This document shows positions 6,137-9,017 of a stretch of 9,017 bases of DNA, one piece after another. A program made the translations under genes and the position numbers. Origin of the DNA: DAOMFM01 sp035429825. GTDB lineage: Bacteria > Acidobacteriota > Blastocatellia > UBA7656 > JADIYM01. The stretch covers positions 1 through 9,017 of the forward strand of contig JBGAKX010000162.1 of NCBI GenBank assembly GCA_044224215.1. Direction: 5' to 3'. The first letter of the stretch is position 1, and each line of letters opens with the position of its first letter. The notes beneath the pieces are model-generated. The model was not told where the DNA came from. It was given only the letters and a program-made list of their open reading frames with translations, and did no database searches.

Positions 6137-7329
6137 CCGCCGCGCCTACCGTCCCGCTCGCCAAGCGGCTCGCGCACATGAAGTCGTCGTCCACGCTGCG
6201 TGTGCTTCAGATCACCGAACGCCTGCGCGCCGAGGGCATCGACGTGATCAGTCTCGGCGCGGGCGAGCCCGACTTCCCGACGCCCGAGAACGTCAAGCAC
6301 GCCGCGATGACGGCGATTGACGCCGGTTTCACAAAGTACACGTCGGCGGGCGGAATCGCCGACCTCAAGCGCGCGATCATCGAGCGGATCCGGCGCGACT
6401 TTGGCGGCGACTACGGTCCCGAGGAGACGATCGCGACCGTCGGCGGAAAGCAGGCGATCTTTGAAGCGATCGCCGCGATCATCGATCCGGGCGACGACGT
6501 GCTGCTGCCCGCACCGTACTGGGTCACGTTCCCGGAGGTCGTCAACTTCGCGGGCGGCCGATCCGTCATCATCGACACCGAACCGACGGGATTCGGCCTG
6601 ACGGCCGACATGGTCGCTGCGCACATCACTCCAAAGACCAAGCTGATCATCGTCAACTCGCCGAACAATCCGACGGGCCGGATCGTCGCGCCGGACGAGA
6701 TGCGCAAGATCGTCGAGATCGCAGCCGAGAACGACGCGTGGGTGCTATCCGACGACTGCTACCTCTACTTTGTCTATCCGCCGGTGCATCCGTATTCGGT
6801 CGCTTCGCTGCCCGACGAGCTGCGACAGCGTTGCATGATAACTGGTTCGTTTTCGAAGACTTACGCGATGACGGGATGGAGGATCGGCTACGCGCTCGGC
6901 CCGAACGAGTGGATCCAGGGGATGCTGACGATCCAGAGCCACTCGACATCGAATCCGACGTCGATCAGCCAGTACGCCGCCATCGAGGCGTTTGCCGGCA
7001 AGCAGGATTCGGTGCGCGAGATGCTCGCCGAGTATCAGCGCCGCCGCGACTGGCTGGTCCCCGCGCTCAACGAGTTGCCCGGAGTGTCGTGCGTGATGCC
7101 CGAGGGTGCGTTCTATGCGTTCCCGAATGTCCGGGAGCTGCTCGACGACCGCATTCCGACCTCGCGTGCCCTCGCGGACAAGCTGCTCGAGGAGAGTGCC
7201 GTCGCGGTCACACCGGGGGCTTCATTTGGTCAGGAAGGCTTTCTGCGACTGTCGTATGCGACGGGGCTCGCGGATCTGCATCGAGCCGTCGATCGTATTC
7301 GGGAGTGGATCGAACGCCACAACGCGTAG
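6133..7329 (+). CDS. Pyridoxal-phosphate aminotransferase class I, aspartate aminotransferase type
   Basis: A 398-residue fold-type I PLP enzyme, probably exchanging amino groups between aspartate and 2-oxoglutarate in the cytoplasm. Residues 38-52 hold ISLGAGEPDFPTPEN, the N-terminal substrate loop of the Igamma subgroup. PAPYW is at 126-130, NNPTG at 178-182, Asp207 and Tyr210 in LSDDCY contact the cofactor, and Lys242 in SFSKTYAMTGWRIGY forms the Schiff base. Arg372 in FLRLSYA is the expected alpha-carboxylate ligand. The usual SDEIY is SDDCY here, a mild change. Related enzymes also act on prephenate or kynurenine, so the exact amino donor is inferred. ATG 6133 overlaps the coaD stop (ATGA), with AAGGAG 11 nt upstream inside coaD. 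Coupling to coaD implies one transcript, though the two enzymes share no pathway. Confidence 0.93.
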   Translation: MTAAPTVPLAKRLAHMKSSSTLRVLQITERLRAEGIDVISLGAGEPDFPTPENVKHAAMTAIDAGFTKYTSAGGIADLKRAIIERIRRDFGGDYGPEETIATVGGKQAIFEAIAAIIDPGDDVLLPAPYWVTFPEVVNFAGGRSVIIDTEPTGFGLTADMVAAHITPKTKLIIVNSPNNPTGRIVAPDEMRKIVEIAAENDAWVLSDDCYLYFVYPPVHPYSVASLPDELRQRCMITGSFSKTYAMTGWRIGYALGPNEWIQGMLTIQSHSTSNPTSISQYAAIEAFAGKQDSVREMLAEYQRRRDWLVPALNELPGVSCVMPEGAFYAFPNVRELLDDRIPTSRALADKLLEESAVAVTPGASFGQEGFLRLSYATGLADLHRAVDRIREWIERHNA

Positions 7330-7369
7330 CTGCCGCGGGCGGTTACTGACGTCACAGTCCCGAATGGCA

Positions 7370-7392
7370 GCCCGTTCAGCGAGTAAACGGGC
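7370..7392. terminator. Hairpin between convergent genes, possible bidirectional terminator
   Basis: GCCCGTT (7370-7376) pairs perfectly with AACGGGC (7386-7392) across a 9-nt loop. It lies 40 nt after the aminotransferase stop and 25 nt after the end of the convergent small membrane-protein gene. There is no clear T-run on either strand, so its strength as an intrinsic terminator is doubtful. The rest of 7330-7416 shows nothing else. Confidence 0.35.
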
Positions 7393-7416
7393 CACCACAT
7401 CGGCAAATGGCCGGTT

Positions 7417-7632
7417 CTAGAACTTGGTAATGCTGATGTCCTGGTCGGCTTCCGCCTTCGTCCGTTTGTAGAAGTAAACGAATGCGCAGATACAGAAGAC
7501 CACGATCCCGATGATCGCGTACACCATGTGACTGAATCCGGCGGATTCACTCGAGTGCTTGCTGTACTCGTTGAACTGATAAACGGCAAAGACGACTGAA
7601 GCCACCCCGATCAACCCAAGCAGAAGGTTCAT
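7417..7632 (-). CDS. Small two-helix membrane protein, function unknown
   Basis: A 71-residue protein with two predicted membrane helices: residues 2-19 (LLLGLIGVASVVFAVYQF) and 37-55 (hydrophobic, ending CICAFVYFY). A polar link with NEYSKHSSES lies between, and a charged tail KRTKAEADQD follows. The positive residues after helix 2 suggest both ends lie in the cytoplasm, forming a hairpin. ATG 7632 is chosen because GAGGAG lies 7 nt upstream and the hydrophobic segment begins at once. The frame is open far upstream, but that part is antisense to the VWFA gene and Arg-rich, so it is a shadow. It is divergent from the VWFA gene and convergent with the aminotransferase. I recognise no family; the reading as a real gene rests on ribosome site, start and topology. 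Confidence 0.72.
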   Translation of the reverse strand: MNLLLGLIGVASVVFAVYQFNEYSKHSSESAGFSHMVYAIIGIVVFCICAFVYFYKRTKAEADQDISITKF

Positions 7633-7752
7633 ACCTCGTCTCCTCAAGGCATACTGGGTACTACGAATTGTCGCGGAAAGCGAAACGGAATTAACCTGCA
7701 CCAGTAACGAGCGCATTATGTCCTGCGGTGTCGCACGTGTCAACAGACCAGC

Positions 7753-8805
7753 ATGAGCCTTTGGATGAATCACATACGGCACTGTTGCAACATCACGTTT
7801 GGATCGCGCGTATACGCCAGCGTGTCCAACCGAGCGCGTCTCGCAAGTGCTGCGGCGACCGTGATCCTTGTTGCGGTCGCGTGCGCGGGAGTGTCTGCGC
7901 ATGGCGGACAGGATTCGGACGACGACGCCGTCAAGCTCGCGTCGGACCTGATTGCCGTCGATCTCACCGTGACGGACGCCAAGGGCAACTACGTCACGGA
8001 CTTGCGGCAATCCGACTTCAAGCTGTTCGAGGACGGACGCGAGCGCTCGATCGACTTCTTTGGCCAGTCCGGACAGCTGGAGACGTCGAGGCCTCTCGCG
8101 GTCGTCATTGCGCTCGACATCTCGGGTTCGATCACGCGCTCCGAGATCGCGCTGCAGCGCGAGGCGGCGCTGAAGTTCGTCACGCTTGTCCGGCCCGAAT
8201 CGCAGTTCGCCGTGATCAGCTTCAATCACCAAGTAAATGTCCTGCAAAAGTTTACGAGCAATCCGCACGACGTCGGCAAGGCATTTGACAAGATCCGGGA
8301 CGTGGGAGGCTCGACACGGCTGTTCGACACGCTCGACCAGGCGACGACGATGCTCTCGCGCACGCCGCAGACGCGTGGCGGCCGGCGGATGAAGCGCGTC
8401 ATCGTCGTAATCACCGACGGCTACGACAGTTCGAGCACGATCGCGCCGCTCGAGTTGATCCGCCGTGCGCAGGACGCCGGCGTGACGATCTACTCGATCA
8501 CGCTGCCGTCGTTTGCGTCGATGCCGGGCTCCCGGCAGGAACGCATCATGACGATCCTCGACGCACATGGTGTCGTTCCGGCGACGGGAGGGCAGGACTT
8601 CGAGGCTGACATCAAGGACTTCGCTCCGGTGTTTCGCGCCATTGCCGAGGAGATCGCGTCCGGATACCAGGTGGCATTCTATCCGCCCGATTCGAGCCGC
8701 CAGGACGGCAAGGTGCATCAGTTGAGGGTTGAGGTCGTGCGCCCCGGTGCGATCGTTCGCGCGAACCGTACGGGCTACCAGGTGTCGGCGGTTCCGTCCA
8801 AGTAG
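7753..8805 (+). CDS. Exported VWFA-domain protein of the acidobacterial VWFA-related type
   Basis: A 350-residue protein (327 if it starts at the GTG). After the leader comes a short beta domain, VDLTVTDAKGNYVTDLRQSDFKLFEDG (69-95), typical of this family. It is followed by a von Willebrand factor A domain with an intact metal site: DISGS (Asp122, Ser124, Ser126), Thr188 in GGSTRLFDTL and Asp222 in VVITDGYD. Such proteins bind ligands through a divalent metal outside the cytoplasm; the ligand is unknown. No C-terminal membrane anchor is visible. Start is uncertain: ATG 7753 and 7765 lack a Shine-Dalgarno, and residues 1-23 use codons rare here (ATA, TGT). GTG 7822 (residue 24) gives a classic signal peptide, with SNRAR, a core AAATVILVAVACAGVSA, and probable cleavage near residue 49. 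It also lacks a ribosome site. The longer frame is listed; the GTG may be real. Confidence 0.88.
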   Translation: MSLWMNHIRHCCNITFGSRVYASVSNRARLASAAATVILVAVACAGVSAHGGQDSDDDAVKLASDLIAVDLTVTDAKGNYVTDLRQSDFKLFEDGRERSIDFFGQSGQLETSRPLAVVIALDISGSITRSEIALQREAALKFVTLVRPESQFAVISFNHQVNVLQKFTSNPHDVGKAFDKIRDVGGSTRLFDTLDQATTMLSRTPQTRGGRRMKRVIVVITDGYDSSSTIAPLELIRRAQDAGVTIYSITLPSFASMPGSRQERIMTILDAHGVVPATGGQDFEADIKDFAPVFRAIAEEIASGYQVAFYPPDSSRQDGKVHQLRVEVVRPGAIVRANRTGYQVSAVPSK

Positions 8806-8833
8806 GGGGCTTTGCAGTATCAGCACCCCAATG

Positions 8834-8977
8834 GACATGTGGCAGTCGCCATTCCGAGCACCCTGCGTGGGCATTTGGCAGTCGCCATTCCGAGCACCCT
8901 GCGTGGGTATTTGGAAGTCGCCATTCCGAGCACCCTGCGTGGGTATTTGCGAGTCGTCATTCCGAGCACCCCGCAGG
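8834..8977 (+). repeat. Four tandem copies of a 36-bp unit
   Basis: Units start at 8834, 8870, 8906 and 8942. The 26-bp core beginning AGTCGCCATTCCGAGCACCC is identical in units 1-3 (8844-8869, 8880-8905, 8916-8941). The variable 10 bp differ at two positions between neighbours. Unit 4 is diverged (CGTC for CGCC, and CCCCGCAGG at the end). The array starts 28 bp after the VWFA stop. Because 36 is a multiple of 3, a frame runs through as a 12-residue repeat, but I judge this noncoding. The copies abut without spacers, so this is not CRISPR. Confidence 0.9.
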
Positions 8978-9017
8978 GGTGCGCGAAAATAGCCGGGGGT
9001 CGAGGAGCGGAGCGACG
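8956..9017 (+). repeat. Strong hairpin plus repeat-like element, cut by window end
   Basis: GCACCCC (8966-8972) pairs with GGGGTGC (8976-8982) over a GCA loop: seven mostly G-C pairs. It is followed by GCGAAAATAGCC and a G-run, then GAGGAGCGGAGCGACG to the edge. The wording TCATTCCGAGC ... GAGGAGCGGAGCGACG resembles dispersed CATTCCGAGC/GAAGCGACG repeats seen between genes in several phyla; this is recollection, not a search. It is also the only structure after the VWFA gene that could end its transcript. Confidence 0.55.

Noticed and set aside
7347..7354. TGACGTCA palindrome after the aminotransferase
   Set aside because: An 8-bp palindrome between convergent genes with no promoter nearby; chance occurrence is likely.
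7414..7423. GTTCTAGAAC palindrome at the stop codon of the small membrane-protein gene
   Set aside because: It includes the stop codon and has no loop, so it is a poor hairpin and no binding role is evident.
7668..7696. Possible plus-strand promoter for the VWFA gene (TTGTCG, 17 nt, TTAACC)
   Set aside because: The -10 matches the consensus at too few positions; the 120-bp divergent gap has no convincing promoter on either strand.
7633..8874. Upstream extension (over 400 codons) of the small membrane-protein frame on the minus strand
   Set aside because: It runs antisense through the intact VWFA gene and the tandem repeats and has shadow-like composition; only the last 71 codons have a ribosome site and sensible protein character.
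8834..8977. CRISPR array
   Set aside because: The copies are directly adjacent with no unique spacers, and no cas gene is present.
8729..8992. 87-codon frame with a 12-residue repeat (IWQSPFRAPCVG type)
   Set aside because: It begins out of frame inside the VWFA gene with no ribosome site; the periodic peptide follows automatically from a 36-bp repeat, and unit 4 changes show no sign of preserving the protein.

Overview
The window is GC-rich chromosomal DNA with Gram-negative housekeeping and envelope genes. The sugar kinase and GT9 heptosyltransferase pair implies a heptose-containing lipopolysaccharide. The secreted VWFA-domain protein, the 10-bp and 36-bp intergenic repeats and the base composition suggest an Acidobacteriota-type organism, perhaps Vicinamibacteria. 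That placement is inference from gene style, not from a marker gene.

Layout. Positions 1-109 hold the 3' end of a plus-strand gene I cannot name. It converges on a minus-strand envelope-sugar operon that reads, in transcription order, Trm112-like zinc protein (3696-3511), GT9 heptosyltransferase (3527-2502), rfaE1/HldA-type heptose kinase (2509-1517) and nucleotide-sugar dehydrogenase (1509-160). The first three genes overlap by 17 and 8 nt, and the last gap is 7 nt, so the four are probably one translationally coupled transcript. The kinase supplies the ADP-heptose route whose product the glycosyltransferase uses. The dehydrogenase makes a UDP-uronic acid for LPS O-antigen or capsule.

The 125-bp gap at 3697-3821 carries what look like two back-to-back promoters sharing one -35 block, with a 13-bp palindrome beside it. 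The plus-strand promoter drives a secreted gamma-glutamyltransferase (ggt, 3822-5561). After a 71-bp gap with a short tandem repeat come coaD (5633-6136, coenzyme A synthesis) and an aspartate-type class I aminotransferase (6133-7329), which overlap as ATGA.

A convergent gap with a hairpin separates the aminotransferase from a 71-aa two-helix membrane protein on the minus strand (7632-7417). Divergent from that is an exported VWFA-domain protein (7753-8805; the true start may be the GTG at 7822). The last 210 bases are noncoding: four tandem copies of a 36-bp unit, the last running into a strong hairpin and another repeat-like sequence cut by the window edge.

I see no tRNA, rRNA, transposase, CRISPR array, phage gene or defence system. 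The genes are ordinary. The points worth a second look are the intergenic repeats and the divergent promoter. No intergenic stretch exceeds about 215 bases.
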